DNA of 64,000 nt. It comes from Catellatospora coxensis (GTDB lineage Bacteria; Actinomycetota; Actinomycetes; Mycobacteriales; Micromonosporaceae). The DNA lies in contig NZ_BONI01000034.1 in the NCBI RefSeq assembly GCF_016862635.1, positions 31,044-95,043 of the forward strand. Direction: 5' to 3'. A model generated the notes under the pieces. The model had not been told where the DNA came from. It saw only the letters and a program-made list of their open reading frames with translations, and made no database searches. Both the position numbers and the translations under genes were made by a program. Below, in pieces: positions 25,437 through 34,146 of the stretch; positions within the stretch are counted from its first letter, which is position 1; each line of letters opens with the position of its first letter.

Positions 25437-27029
25437 ATGCCGGAGGCCCTGACATACAAGATCGCCGATTCTGTGGCGGAGGAGCGGGGCATCCACCGGC
25501 TCAACCACCGCACCTTCGCCGGGGAGATCCCCCAGCATGCGGCGAACCCGCAGGGGCTGCTGGTCGACCGTTTCCACGCGGAGAACACCTACGCCGTGTG
25601 CCTCGACGGCGACGAGGTGGTCGGCATGGTCTGCGGGCGCACCGCGCGGCCGTTCTCCCTGGACGGCAAGCTCGCCGGGCTGGACGGGCACCTGCCACCC
25701 GGGCGCAAGCCGGTGGAGGTGCGGCTGCTGGCCGTCGACCCGCGCTACCGGCGGGGCACAATCCTGCCCCGGCTGCTCGCCATGATCGCCGAGCATTTCG
25801 CCGCCCGCGGCTGCGACCTGGCGGTGCTGTCGGGCACCACCCGGGCGCTGGAGATGTACCGGCGCATGGGCTGCGTCCCGTTCGGCCCGCTCACCGGCGA
25901 ACCGGGCGCCCAGTTCCAGCCGATGTACCTGACCATCGAGGACGGCCGCCGCCAATCCTGGACCGGGTTGTCCGGTGCCGCCGGGCAGGCGGAGAACCTG
26001 CTGCCCGGCCCGGTGTCGGTCGCGCCCGAGGTCGCCGCCGCGTTCGCCCGGCCGCCCGCCTACCACCGCTCACCCGAGCACCAGGCGGTCGTGGACGCGC
26101 TGCACCGCCGCCTGGCGGAGTTCGTGCACGCCCGCCACGCGCAGCTGCTGCTCGGCTCGGGCACCGTCGCCAACGACGCCGTCGCCGCCCAGCTGCGGCT
26201 GCTCGACCGGCCCGGGGTCGTGCTGGCGTACGGCGAGTTCGGCGAGCGGCTGGCCGACCACGCCGCCCGGGCCGGCCTCGACCACGAGGTGCTCGCCGGG
26301 CCGTGGGGCGCGCCGCTGGACTGGCCCGCGATCGAGCGCGCCGTCTCCGCGCTGCCCGCGGGCGGCTGGCTGTGGACGGTGCACTGCGAGACCTCGACCG
26401 GGCAGCTGCTCGACCTGGCCCGGCTGACCGGGCTGTGCGCGGCCGCCGGGGTGCGGCTGTGCGTGGACGCGATCAGCTCCGTCGGCACGGTCCCGGTGGA
26501 CCTGTCGGGGGCGTACCTGGCCACCGGCGCCAGCGGCAAGGCGCTCGGCGGATACCCCGGGCTGTCGATGGTGTTCCTGCGGGAGCTGCCCCGGCCGTCG
26601 CCCGGGTCGATCCCCCGTTACCTCGACCTGGGCTGCTACGCCGAGGCGGGCGGGATCGCGTACACCCAGTCCTCGAACCTGGTCGCCGCGCTGGACACGG
26701 CGATGACGGTCACCGACTGGCCCGACCGGTACGCGCGCCTGGCCCGCGCCGCGGCGTGGCTCGACGCGCGGCTGCGCCGCCTCGGGCTGGCCGTCGTCGC
26801 CGCCCGCGAGGAGGCCGCCCCGGGCGTCGTCACGATCGCTCTGCCCGGCTCGCTGCCGGCCGCCGAGGTCGGCGTGCGGCTGGAGCGGGCGGGATACCTG
26901 CTCGCCTACCAGAGCGGCTACCTGCGCGAACGCAACTGGCTGCAGATCAGCCTGATGGGCCGCTGGACCTGGCCCGCCCTGCGCGGACTGGTGGCAGCGC
27001 TGGCCGGCGCGACCGGCCGGACCTTCTGA
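25437..27029 (+). CDS. GNAT-class V aminotransferase fusion
   Basis: A 530-residue two-domain protein. Residues ~1-165 are GNAT-like (NHRTFAGEIPQHAANPQGLL, VEVRLLAVDPRYRRGTILPR, ALEMYRRMGCVPFG), similar to N-acyl-amino-acid-synthase-type acyltransferases. Residues ~185-525 form a PLP fold-type I, class V aminotransferase: SGTVANDAVAAQL, CVDAISSVGTVPVDL, and ATGASGKALGG with the Schiff-base Lys. The fold resembles alanine-glyoxylate and 2-aminoethylphosphonate transaminases. The fusion implies that an amine made or used by one domain is acylated by the other; the substrate is unknown. TATCCT ends 6 nt before the ATG. Confidence 0.85.
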   Translation: MPEALTYKIADSVAEERGIHRLNHRTFAGEIPQHAANPQGLLVDRFHAENTYAVCLDGDEVVGMVCGRTARPFSLDGKLAGLDGHLPPGRKPVEVRLLAVDPRYRRGTILPRLLAMIAEHFAARGCDLAVLSGTTRALEMYRRMGCVPFGPLTGEPGAQFQPMYLTIEDGRRQSWTGLSGAAGQAENLLPGPVSVAPEVAAAFARPPAYHRSPEHQAVVDALHRRLAEFVHARHAQLLLGSGTVANDAVAAQLRLLDRPGVVLAYGEFGERLADHAARAGLDHEVLAGPWGAPLDWPAIERAVSALPAGGWLWTVHCETSTGQLLDLARLTGLCAAAGVRLCVDAISSVGTVPVDLSGAYLATGASGKALGGYPGLSMVFLRELPRPSPGSIPRYLDLGCYAEAGGIAYTQSSNLVAALDTAMTVTDWPDRYARLARAAAWLDARLRRLGLAVVAAREEAAPGVVTIALPGSLPAAEVGVRLERAGYLLAYQSGYLRERNWLQISLMGRWTWPALRGLVAALAGATGRTF

Positions 27030-27102
27030 CCGTCGACGCGGGGCGATCAGGGTTGTTGCTACGATCCGGGCCGGTCATGTCGCCGGACGGAGGCCTTCGC
27101 TG

Positions 27103-27642
27103 ATGGGTGTCGGCCCGATCCACGTTCCGGTGGGAGCTGAGGCGCATCGGTGGCTGCAATGCGTCGGCGAGGCGGACTACGACGCGTTGAAGTCGGCCGA
27201 CCTGCAGTCGCGGGTGTCTTCGTCGTGGCGGCTGCGAGTGCGGCTGATCGCGGAGAACGAGCGTGGCGCTCCGCTGCGCGATTCGGGCCTGCTGTGGCTG
27301 TCGTCGCACGTCCTGACGATGACCGCCGAGGTGCGGGACGCGGTACTGCCCGTGCTGGCGGGCCAGGGCGTGTTCGCCCCGCTCCGGTCCGACGACGGGG
27401 ACTTCTGGATGTTCGTGCCGGACCTCTGCGACGCGCTGAACGAGGCACGTTCCTGCGTCACGCGGTTCTCCAGCGGGCGGGTGATGTACGTCCGCAGGTA
27501 TGACTTCCACCCGGACCGGCTCGTGAACCGGGCGGCGTTCCGCATCCCGCAGGAGCGTTACCTGTTCTGCGATCAGCGCGTCGTCGACGCGTTGAGCGGT
27601 GAGAGCGGGGTCGGATTCCGGCAGGTCTGGCCGGCTCCCTGA
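27103..27642 (+). CDS. Immunity-like protein (possibly DUF1629/Imm11-like)
   Basis: A 179-residue protein of unknown function. The C-terminal IPQERYLFCDQRVVDALSGE followed by GVGFRQVWP resembles the end of DUF1629/Imm11-type immunity proteins, where a 'sdel/aleeagltGveF' pattern is common. The N-terminus is only weakly conserved in feel. There is no adjacent toxin, so if it is an immunity gene it is an orphan. A GGAGG site lies 9 nt before the ATG. Confidence 0.5.
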   Translation: MGVGPIHVPVGAEAHRWLQCVGEADYDALKSADLQSRVSSSWRLRVRLIAENERGAPLRDSGLLWLSSHVLTMTAEVRDAVLPVLAGQGVFAPLRSDDGDFWMFVPDLCDALNEARSCVTRFSSGRVMYVRRYDFHPDRLVNRAAFRIPQERYLFCDQRVVDALSGESGVGFRQVWPAP

Positions 27643-27839
27643 CGCACCGGGTGGCGCGACCGCAGCAGCGTGCTCGCCTCCCTCGGAAGCTGCGCCGCGG
27701 GGCCAGGCTCGCGAAGCAGCGCGGCCATCGCCCGCCGCCTATGCCGAGAAGTCGGGCACACCCGGGAACCGGACGCCACCGAGCGCCGACCAACGCTGAC
27801 CGAGCCGCGCCACCGGCCACGCTCGGCGACGGTGCGGTG

Positions 27840-30383
27840 ATGGGGAGGATTGTGGACATCTCGGTGAAAGCGCGGCTGACGCGCCGGCTGCTCGCGGTGA
27901 TCGTCGGGCTGGCGGCGGCGCTGCTGCCCGCCGGTGCGGCCTCGGCACACGAGGTCGGCGGGGTCGGCGCGACCAACTTCGCCACCACGCTGTCCGCGCT
28001 GTCACCCGCCGTGCCCGGGGTCAGCCTGGCCGTGGTCGAGAACGGCTCCCGCCTCGAACTGCGCAACAGCACCGGCCGCGAGGTCGTCGTACGCGGCTAC
28101 AGCGACGAGCCGTACGCCCGGATCGGCCCCGACGGCGTCTGGCTCAACGACGGCTCCCCCGCCACCTACCTCAACGCCGACCGGTTCGCGAGCACGACCG
28201 TGCCCGCCGACGCCGACCCGGCCGCCCCGCCGCGCTGGCGCAAGATCTCCGACGAGACCGTGCACCGCTGGCACGACCACCGCATCCACTGGATGCTCAC
28301 CACCCTGCCCACCGCCGTCGCCGCCGCGCCGACCGCGGCACACCGGATCTCCGACTGGCACGTCGACCTCGACCACGACGGCACGGTCCTGTCCGCGACC
28401 GGCTCCCTCGACTGGGTCCCCGGCCCCTCCCCCACCCCCTGGTACCTGCTCACCGCGGTGTCGGCGCTGGTGGTCGTCGGCGCGGTGTACACCCGCCGGG
28501 CGCACGCGCTGGTCGCGGCCGCGCTCGGCGCGCTGATCGCCACGGACGTGCTGCACGCCGCGGGCATCGCGCTGGTCACCACGGGCAACGTGCCCGAACG
28601 GCTCAGCGCGTTCCTCGGCGACGGCCTGACCGGCCTGCTCATCTGGCCGTTCGGCCTGGTCGCGGCCGTACTGATCGCCCGGAAGGCGACGTTCCTCGGG
28701 TTCGTCGCGATGGGCGTCGGCGGGCTGCTGTCGTCGATGATGGCGCTCGACGACGCGCCGGTGTGGTGGCGCTCGTCGGCCCCGTCAGCGCTGCCGGCCG
28801 ACCTGAACCGTGCGGGTGTCGCCCTGGTCGTCGGCCTGGGCGCGGGCCTGCTCGTGGCAGGCCCACTGCTGTGGCGGCGGTTCAAGCCCGCACCGCACCG
28901 CACCGCTTCCACCGTGGCATCGACCGACGCACCGCCGGTTTCCCCGCCTACCGAACCGGTTGAAGGTGTCGAGGCCGACCACGCCACGGAGTCCGTCGCA
29001 TCGGCCGAGCCCGAAGGCAGGGCAGGTCACCACGAGGCAGCCCCGGTGGTGCTCGGAGCCCGCGCCGCTCGGGCCGCGGCCGCCGCCGCGCCCGGTGACG
29101 CCCCTGCGCGCGGTGACGCCACCGAGACCGGGCAGGCCGAGGCCGCCACCGTGGGCCGACGCGGTTTCGCGGGCACGCTGGCCGCGGGCGGCGTCGGCGC
29201 GATCCTCGGCGCGGCCGGCGGCATCGTGGCGGGCGCGCCGGGCGAACCTGCCGCGCCGCAGGCCGGGCCCCCGGCCGAGCCGCTGTCCGGCGTGGGGACG
29301 ACCCGGATCGCGTTCCACGGCGAGCGCCAGGCGGGCATCACCACCCCGGCCCGCCCGCAGGCCCGGTTGCGGATCGTCGCGTTCGACCTGGCCGACGGCG
29401 TCGACCGGGCCGGGCTGCAGGGCCTGCTGCGGCGCTGGACCCAGGCCGCCGCGCAGCTGAGCCAGGGCCTGCCGCTGGGTGACAGTGGCGACGACATCGT
29501 GACCGGCGCCGGCCCGTCGTCGCTGACCGTCACGGTCGGGTTCGGGCCGAGCCTGTTCGGCAAGGCGGCCCTGCCTGCTGCCGCGCGGCCCGCGGAGCTC
29601 ACGCCGCTGCCCGCGTTCCCCGGCGAGCAGCTGGACGCCGCGCACAGCGACGGCGACCTGTGTCTGCTGGTACACGCCGACGACGCGCTCGTGGCGTTCC
29701 GCGCCGCCCGTGCGCTGACCCGCCTGGCCGCCCCGCAAGCCCGGGTCCGCTGGCAGCTGGACGGGTTCAACAACAGCCCGGGCGTCACCCCGACGGCCGC
29801 GACCGGCCGCAACCTGATGGGCCAGCTCGACGGCACCAACAACCCGCAGCCCACCGACGAGGACTTCGCCGCGAAGGTGTACGTCACCGACCCGGCCGCA
29901 CCCGGCTGGCTGCGCGGCGGCTCGGTGCTGGTGGTGCGGCGGATCCGGATGCTGCTCGACGACTGGGACGCCCAGCCTCGCGAGGCGCAGGAGCGGGTCA
30001 TCGGCCGGCGCAAGGACACCGGCGCGCCGCTGAGCGGCGGTGTGGAGCGCACCCCGGCCAACTTCGGCACGACCACCGCCGACGGGGCGCTGGCGATCCC
30101 CGCCGACGCGCACATCCGCCTGGCCACGCCCGCGTTCAACAACGGAGCGGCGATGCTGCGGCGCGGCTACTCGTACAGCGACGGCGACGCGGCAGGGCTG
30201 ATCTTCCTGGCCTGGCAGGCCGACCCGCGGCGCGGTTTCGTCCCGGTGCAGCAGCGCCTGGCCGGCACCGACGCTCTCAACCGCTTCATCAGGCACGAGA
30301 CCAGTGCCCTGTTCGCGATGCCGCACGGCGTCGCCCCCGGCGGCCACCTCGGCCAGGACCTTTTCGGAGATGATCCGGCATGA
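27840..30383 (+). CDS. Membrane protein-Tat-Dyp-type peroxidase fusion
   Basis: The predicted protein is 847 residues and looks like two genes joined. An N-terminal signal (LAVIVGLAAALLPAGAASAH) leads an extracellular domain (~residues 40-195) and five membrane helices (~200-345). An Ala/Pro/Glu-rich linker follows, then a twin-arginine motif near residue 440 (VGRRGFAGTLAAGG), then a Dyp heme peroxidase. The Dyp signature is complete: GQLDGTNNP with the distal Asp, and AHIRLATP...MLRRGYSY with the probable proximal His. The ATG at 27840 is the best start available; GTG 27852 and 27864 are alternatives. A cupredoxin lipoprotein overlaps it by ATGA, recalling EfeB/EfeO pairs. Confidence 0.8.
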   Translation: MGRIVDISVKARLTRRLLAVIVGLAAALLPAGAASAHEVGGVGATNFATTLSALSPAVPGVSLAVVENGSRLELRNSTGREVVVRGYSDEPYARIGPDGVWLNDGSPATYLNADRFASTTVPADADPAAPPRWRKISDETVHRWHDHRIHWMLTTLPTAVAAAPTAAHRISDWHVDLDHDGTVLSATGSLDWVPGPSPTPWYLLTAVSALVVVGAVYTRRAHALVAAALGALIATDVLHAAGIALVTTGNVPERLSAFLGDGLTGLLIWPFGLVAAVLIARKATFLGFVAMGVGGLLSSMMALDDAPVWWRSSAPSALPADLNRAGVALVVGLGAGLLVAGPLLWRRFKPAPHRTASTVASTDAPPVSPPTEPVEGVEADHATESVASAEPEGRAGHHEAAPVVLGARAARAAAAAAPGDAPARGDATETGQAEAATVGRRGFAGTLAAGGVGAILGAAGGIVAGAPGEPAAPQAGPPAEPLSGVGTTRIAFHGERQAGITTPARPQARLRIVAFDLADGVDRAGLQGLLRRWTQAAAQLSQGLPLGDSGDDIVTGAGPSSLTVTVGFGPSLFGKAALPAAARPAELTPLPAFPGEQLDAAHSDGDLCLLVHADDALVAFRAARALTRLAAPQARVRWQLDGFNNSPGVTPTAATGRNLMGQLDGTNNPQPTDEDFAAKVYVTDPAAPGWLRGGSVLVVRRIRMLLDDWDAQPREAQERVIGRRKDTGAPLSGGVERTPANFGTTTADGALAIPADAHIRLATPAFNNGAAMLRRGYSYSDGDAAGLIFLAWQADPRRGFVPVQQRLAGTDALNRFIRHETSALFAMPHGVAPGGHLGQDLFGDDPA

Positions 30384-30865
30384 CCCGTCCCCTCCCGACC
30401 GCGCGGCCCCGCCCCGCGAGGCGCGCACCCTCCCGCCTGCTGGCGGTGACCGGCACGGTCGCCGTGACGTTCGCCGTGTCGGGGTGTGCGCTGTGGGGCC
30501 TGGAAGGCGGACCTGATGCCGAGGGCGCGGCCACGCCGCCCGCCGCGGCCACCGCCGCACCCGCGGTGGCCGCGACCGAGGGGCCTGACGGCGTGCAGCG
30601 CATCGAGATCACCGTGGACGACGAGCTGCGGCTCACCCCGCAGGTGGTTTCGGCGCGGCCGGGCCGGATCGAGCTGACGTTCCGCAACGTCGGCCTGACC
30701 CCGCACGACATCGCGCTGCGCATCCCCGCCGCCACGGCCACCGGCAACATCAACGGCTCCGCCACCGACACCGTCACCGTCGACATCACCCAGCCCGGCA
30801 CCTACCCCATGCCCTGCCTGTACCACGGCACCTCCGGCATGCGCGGCACCCTCCAGATCCGCTAG
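30380..30865 (+). CDS. Cupredoxin-domain lipoprotein
   Basis: A 161-residue exported protein with a signal peptide ending VSGC (lipobox) followed by an Ala/Pro linker. The C-terminal ~90 residues form a cupredoxin: LTFRNVGLTPHDIAL provides the first His, and MPCLYHGTSGMRG the Cys, second His and Met of a type-1 copper site. Cupredoxins carry electrons or metal ions outside the cell. The ATGA overlap with the Dyp fusion gene argues that both act together, possibly in iron or copper handling as in Efe-type systems. Confidence 0.85.
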   Translation: MTRPLPTARPRPARRAPSRLLAVTGTVAVTFAVSGCALWGLEGGPDAEGAATPPAAATAAPAVAATEGPDGVQRIEITVDDELRLTPQVVSARPGRIELTFRNVGLTPHDIALRIPAATATGNINGSATDTVTVDITQPGTYPMPCLYHGTSGMRGTLQIR

Positions 30866-30869
30866 CGCG

Positions 30870-30943
30870 ACGATCTTGCGCGAGTGCACCCCATGACACA
30901 TCCCTATCGGGCAGCGGCAGGGCGGCCACTCGCGCAAGGTCGT
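30870..30943. repeat. Imperfect inverted repeat, possible REP/MITE-like element
   Basis: ACGATCTTGCGCGAGTG (30870-30886) and CACTCGCGCAAGGTCGT (30927-30943) pair over 16 of 17 bases around a 40-nt loop. It begins 4 nt after the cupredoxin stop and overlaps the last 40 nt of the convergent EamA gene. It can terminate both transcripts. The unusual length and the contribution to the EamA C-terminus suggest an inserted repeat. Confidence 0.65.
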
Positions 30944-31839
30944 CTTGGTGCGACGCGATGTTGAGCAGGTGAGGTCGTCGCGCCGAGGATGAGGCCGCCC
31001 GCGACGACGAGCACGCCCAGGACCTGGGTGACGTCGGGAAGTGCCTGGTCCTGCAGGGAGGCGGCGAGCAGGGTGGCTGCGGGCACGACGCCGGTGAACA
31101 TGCCCGCGCGTTCGACGCCGAGTCTGCGCAGGCCGGTGAACCAGGCCAGGAACGCGACGACGGTCATCATCACGGCCAGGTAGAGCAGGGTGAGCGTCTC
31201 GGTCGAGGTCGGCGGGCGCAGCCGGCCCGCCTCGCCGAGGACCAGGGCCGCCACCGCCAGCATCGGCACGGCCAGGGCGCAGCTCCACGCCGACACCCGC
31301 ACCGCGCCGAGCCGGGGCAGGACGACGGCGGCGAGCAGCGAGAACAGGACCTCGCAGACGAGGGTGCCCAGGGCCGCGAGCGTGCCGGCGGTGTCGGCCG
31401 CGCCGGTGCCGTGGACCAGCGCGGTGCCGGCGACGACAAACAGCGCGGCGACGACGAGGCGGGTGGCGGGGCGTTCGCGGCGCAGCAGCGGGCCGGTGAG
31501 GGCGAGGCCGAGCGGCGCTGCCCCGACGACGGTGCCGACGACGGCCGCGTCGGCGTGTTCGAGCGCGATGAGCAACAGCGTGTTGAACAGCGCGAGGCCG
31601 AACAGGGCGACCCCGGCCAGCACCAGCAGGTCGCGGCGGCCGGGCCGGACGGGCACGCCGCGCAGGCGCGGGGACAGCCGCAGCAGTGCGGCCAGCAGGG
31701 CGGCGGCCAGCGCGTACCGCATGGTCTGGCCGGTGAGCATCGGGTAGCCGAGCAGGAGGCGGCTGAGGCTGAACGAGCCGCCAAGGATGATCATGCCGAA
31801 GGTGCACAGGGCCGCTCCGGTGAGACTGTCACGGTTCAC
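30904..31839 (-). CDS. EamA/DMT family exporter
   Basis: A 311-residue membrane protein with ten hydrophobic helices in two EamA halves (ALCTFGMIILGGSFSLSRLL at the start; LYLAVMMTVVAFLAWFTGLR, ALPDVTQVLGVLVVAGGLIL at the end). DMT transporters export amino acids or other small metabolites. The last ~25 residues (RPCASGRPAAAR at the end) are encoded inside an inverted repeat and look acquired. GTG 31839 has TAACGT ending 7 nt upstream (leaderless). It is divergent from a MocR regulator, a common pairing. Confidence 0.88.
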   Translation of the reverse strand: MNRDSLTGAALCTFGMIILGGSFSLSRLLLGYPMLTGQTMRYALAAALLAALLRLSPRLRGVPVRPGRRDLLVLAGVALFGLALFNTLLLIALEHADAAVVGTVVGAAPLGLALTGPLLRRERPATRLVVAALFVVAGTALVHGTGAADTAGTLAALGTLVCEVLFSLLAAVVLPRLGAVRVSAWSCALAVPMLAVAALVLGEAGRLRPPTSTETLTLLYLAVMMTVVAFLAWFTGLRRLGVERAGMFTGVVPAATLLAASLQDQALPDVTQVLGVLVVAGGLILGATTSPAQHRVAPRRPCASGRPAAAR

Positions 31840-31844
31840 GCACC

Positions 31845-31880
31845 TGACGTTATGGTTCCATTGGTATGCCCGACAGAGCC
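31845..31880. promoter_or_regulatory. Overlapping divergent promoters, EamA/MocR
   Basis: TAACGT on the minus strand (complement 31847-31852) serves the EamA gene, while TATGGT on the plus strand (31851-31856) may serve the MocR gene. The two -10 elements overlap by two bases. The imperfectly repeated ATGGTTCC/TTGGTATG just downstream is where a MocR protein would be expected to bind, so one regulator could switch both directions. Confidence 0.45.
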
Positions 31881-31906
31881 ACTTGCGGCACCGGATCGAG
31901 GACCAA

Positions 31907-33271
31907 TTGGCGGTACGCGAAGCGCTGGTCGACCTGGACCGGACCCGCCCCGGTGTCGGCGACCGGCTGACCGGGGCGCTGCGCGAGGCCATCGCCGGAC
32001 GGCGCATCCCGCCGGGCACCCGGCTGCCCTCCAGCCGTGACCTAGCCGTCGACCTCGGCGTGTCCCGGGGGCTGGTGGTGAGCGCGTACGAGCAGCTGGT
32101 CGCCGAAGGGCGGCTGACGAGCCGCCGCGGCTCCGGCACCGTCGTCGCGGCATCCGCCGAGGTCGCCGCGCCCGGGCACACCCCGCCCGCGCCCACCGCG
32201 GCCGGGGTCGCGCCGCTGCGGCCGGGGGTGCCGGACCTGGGCATGTTCCCGCGGGCCGCGTGGCGGCGGGCGTACGAGCGGGCGCTGTCCACGGCCCTGG
32301 ACAGCGACCTGGACTACACCGACCCGGCCGGTGTGCCGCGGCTGCGCGCGGAACTGGCGGGCTATCTCGGCCGGGTCCGCGCCGCCCGGGTGGACCCGGC
32401 CGCGATCGTGGTCACCACCGGCGCCGCCCAGGCGCTGAGCCTGCTCGGCCGGGTGCTGGCGGCGCGCGGCATGCACGAGGTCGGGGTCGAGGATCCGGGC
32501 AGCTCGGGTATCCGCGACCACCTGCTCGCGCACGGGCTGCGCCTGCGGCCGGTGCCCGTGGACGAGCGCGGGCTGGTGACGTCCGCGCTGGGAGAGGTGC
32601 GGGCGGTGTTCGTGACGCCCGCGCACCAGTTCCCGGTCGGCGTGGTGCTGGCTCCGGACCGCCGGGCCGAGCTGATCGCCTGGGCGCGGCGTACCGGCGG
32701 CCTGGTCATCGAGGACGACTACGACGCCGAGTTCCGCTACGACCGCGAACCGGTCGGCTGCCTGCAGGGGCTCGCCCCGGACGTGGTGGCGCTGGTCGGC
32801 TCGGCCAGCAAGGCGCTCGCGCCGGGCCTGCGGCGTGGCTGGCTCGCGCCGCCGCCGGGCTGGCTGGCCGCGGTGCGCCAGGCCAAGTGCGACGCCGACA
32901 TGGGCGGCTCGGCCCTGGAGCAGCTCGCCTTCGCGGAACTGCTCGCGAGCGGCGGCTACGACCGGCATCTGCGCCGGGCCCGCCGCGCCCAGCGAACCCG
33001 CCGCGACGCGCTGGTCGGGGCACTGCGCCGGCGCCTGCCGCAGGTCCGTGTGTCGGGCATCGCGGCCGGCCTGCACCTGGTGGTCGAGCTGCCCGCCGGG
33101 GTCGACGACCGCGCCCTGGCCGTCCGGGCGCGCGAGGCCGGGCTGGGCCCGCTGGCCCTGTCCGACCTGCGCCTGGGCGCCTCCGGCCCGCCCGGCCTGG
33201 TGCTCGGGTATGCCGCGCAGTCCCCCGACGAGCTGGCGGCCGCGGTGGCGACACTGGCCGGGCTGCTGTAA
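31907..33271 (+). CDS. MocR/PdxR-type GntR regulator with aminotransferase domain
   Basis: The predicted protein is 454 residues. Residues ~10-75 are a GntR winged helix (LTGALREAIAGRRIPPGTRL, PSSRDLAVDLGVSRGLVVSA). Residues ~105-454 form a fold-type I aminotransferase domain (EDDYDAEFRYDREP; PLP Lys in GSASKALAPGL). MocR proteins sense PLP or amino-compound ligands. I place the start at TTG 31907, which has GAGG 5 nt upstream, because upstream in-frame sequence lacks ATG/GTG near the HTH. Its divergent EamA neighbour is the probable target. Confidence 0.88.
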   Translation: MAVREALVDLDRTRPGVGDRLTGALREAIAGRRIPPGTRLPSSRDLAVDLGVSRGLVVSAYEQLVAEGRLTSRRGSGTVVAASAEVAAPGHTPPAPTAAGVAPLRPGVPDLGMFPRAAWRRAYERALSTALDSDLDYTDPAGVPRLRAELAGYLGRVRAARVDPAAIVVTTGAAQALSLLGRVLAARGMHEVGVEDPGSSGIRDHLLAHGLRLRPVPVDERGLVTSALGEVRAVFVTPAHQFPVGVVLAPDRRAELIAWARRTGGLVIEDDYDAEFRYDREPVGCLQGLAPDVVALVGSASKALAPGLRRGWLAPPPGWLAAVRQAKCDADMGGSALEQLAFAELLASGGYDRHLRRARRAQRTRRDALVGALRRRLPQVRVSGIAAGLHLVVELPAGVDDRALAVRAREAGLGPLALSDLRLGASGPPGLVLGYAAQSPDELAAAVATLAGLL

Positions 33272-33365
33272 CGACCCCGGGCACGCGGGCACATAACACA
33301 TCGGCGTCCATGATCAGCCGGTGGTCCGTGATCGTCTCACCGGGCGGCGGTGGCAATCTGATCAC

Positions 33366-34040
33366 GTGTCACGCCCGTCCGACCCTGCCGAGCACTGGCA
33401 GTCCGTCTACCACCGCACCGCCCCGCACCAGGTCAGCTGGTATCAGGCCGAGCCCGCGATGTCGCTGCGGCTCGTCGAGTCAGCCGGCCCCGGCCGCTCC
33501 GTCATCGACGTCGGAGCCGGCGCCTCCACCCTCGTCGACGCGCTGCTCGAACGCGGCTACACCGACGTGACCGTGCTGGACGTCGCCCCGTCCGCGCTCG
33601 AGGCCGCCCGACAGCGGGTCGGCGCACGCGCCGGCGCCGCCCACTGGATGAACCGCGACCTGCTCACCTGGGCGCCGCTGCGACACTACGACGTGTGGCA
33701 CGACCGCGCGGTGTTCCACTTCCTCACCGACCCGGCCGACCGCGACCGCTACCGCCGGGTGGTCGACGCCGCCGTCGCGCCCGGCGGCCAGCTCGTCATC
33801 GGCGTGTTCTCCGAGGCCGGCCCGGAGACCTGCTCCGGCCTGCCGGTCGCGCGTTTCAACCAGGACAGCCTGGCCGTGCAGTTCCCCGGTTTCCAGGTGG
33901 CACAGGTCGAGCGCGAGCACCACTACACCCCGGGTGGCGAGCTGCAGCCGTTCCTGTGGCTGCGGATGGTCCGTACGCCCGGCACCGGCCCGTCGGAGTG
34001 GCGGCCCGAGCCCGCGCCACGGCCCGGACGCCTGTACTGA
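33366..34040 (+). CDS. Class I SAM-dependent methyltransferase
   Basis: A 224-residue protein opening with EHWQSVYHRTAPHQVSWYQA, a pattern shared with thiopurine/tellurite-type methyltransferases. The SAM loop SVIDVGAGASTLVDALLERG is followed by VTVLDVAPSALEAARQR and DVWHDRAVFHFLTDPADRDR. The acceptor is unknown. CAATCT ends 6 nt before the GTG, fitting leaderless transcription. A strong hairpin follows 6 nt after the stop. Confidence 0.87.
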   Translation: MSRPSDPAEHWQSVYHRTAPHQVSWYQAEPAMSLRLVESAGPGRSVIDVGAGASTLVDALLERGYTDVTVLDVAPSALEAARQRVGARAGAAHWMNRDLLTWAPLRHYDVWHDRAVFHFLTDPADRDRYRRVVDAAVAPGGQLVIGVFSEAGPETCSGLPVARFNQDSLAVQFPGFQVAQVEREHHYTPGGELQPFLWLRMVRTPGTGPSEWRPEPAPRPGRLY

Positions 34041-34046
34041 CATCGC

Positions 34047-34080
34047 GTGATCCGCGGGGCGCGCCCGCCCCGCGGATCAC
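34047..34080 (+). terminator. Terminator after the methyltransferase
   Basis: A perfect 15-bp stem with a 4-nt loop begins 6 nt after the stop codon. No T-run. Confidence 0.75.
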
Positions 34081-34146
34081 CGGCGTCCTGCCCGGTCCCG
34101 GCCCATGGACCGTCGTACTTGGAGGGTGCGAGCTAGGCTCGCCGCC

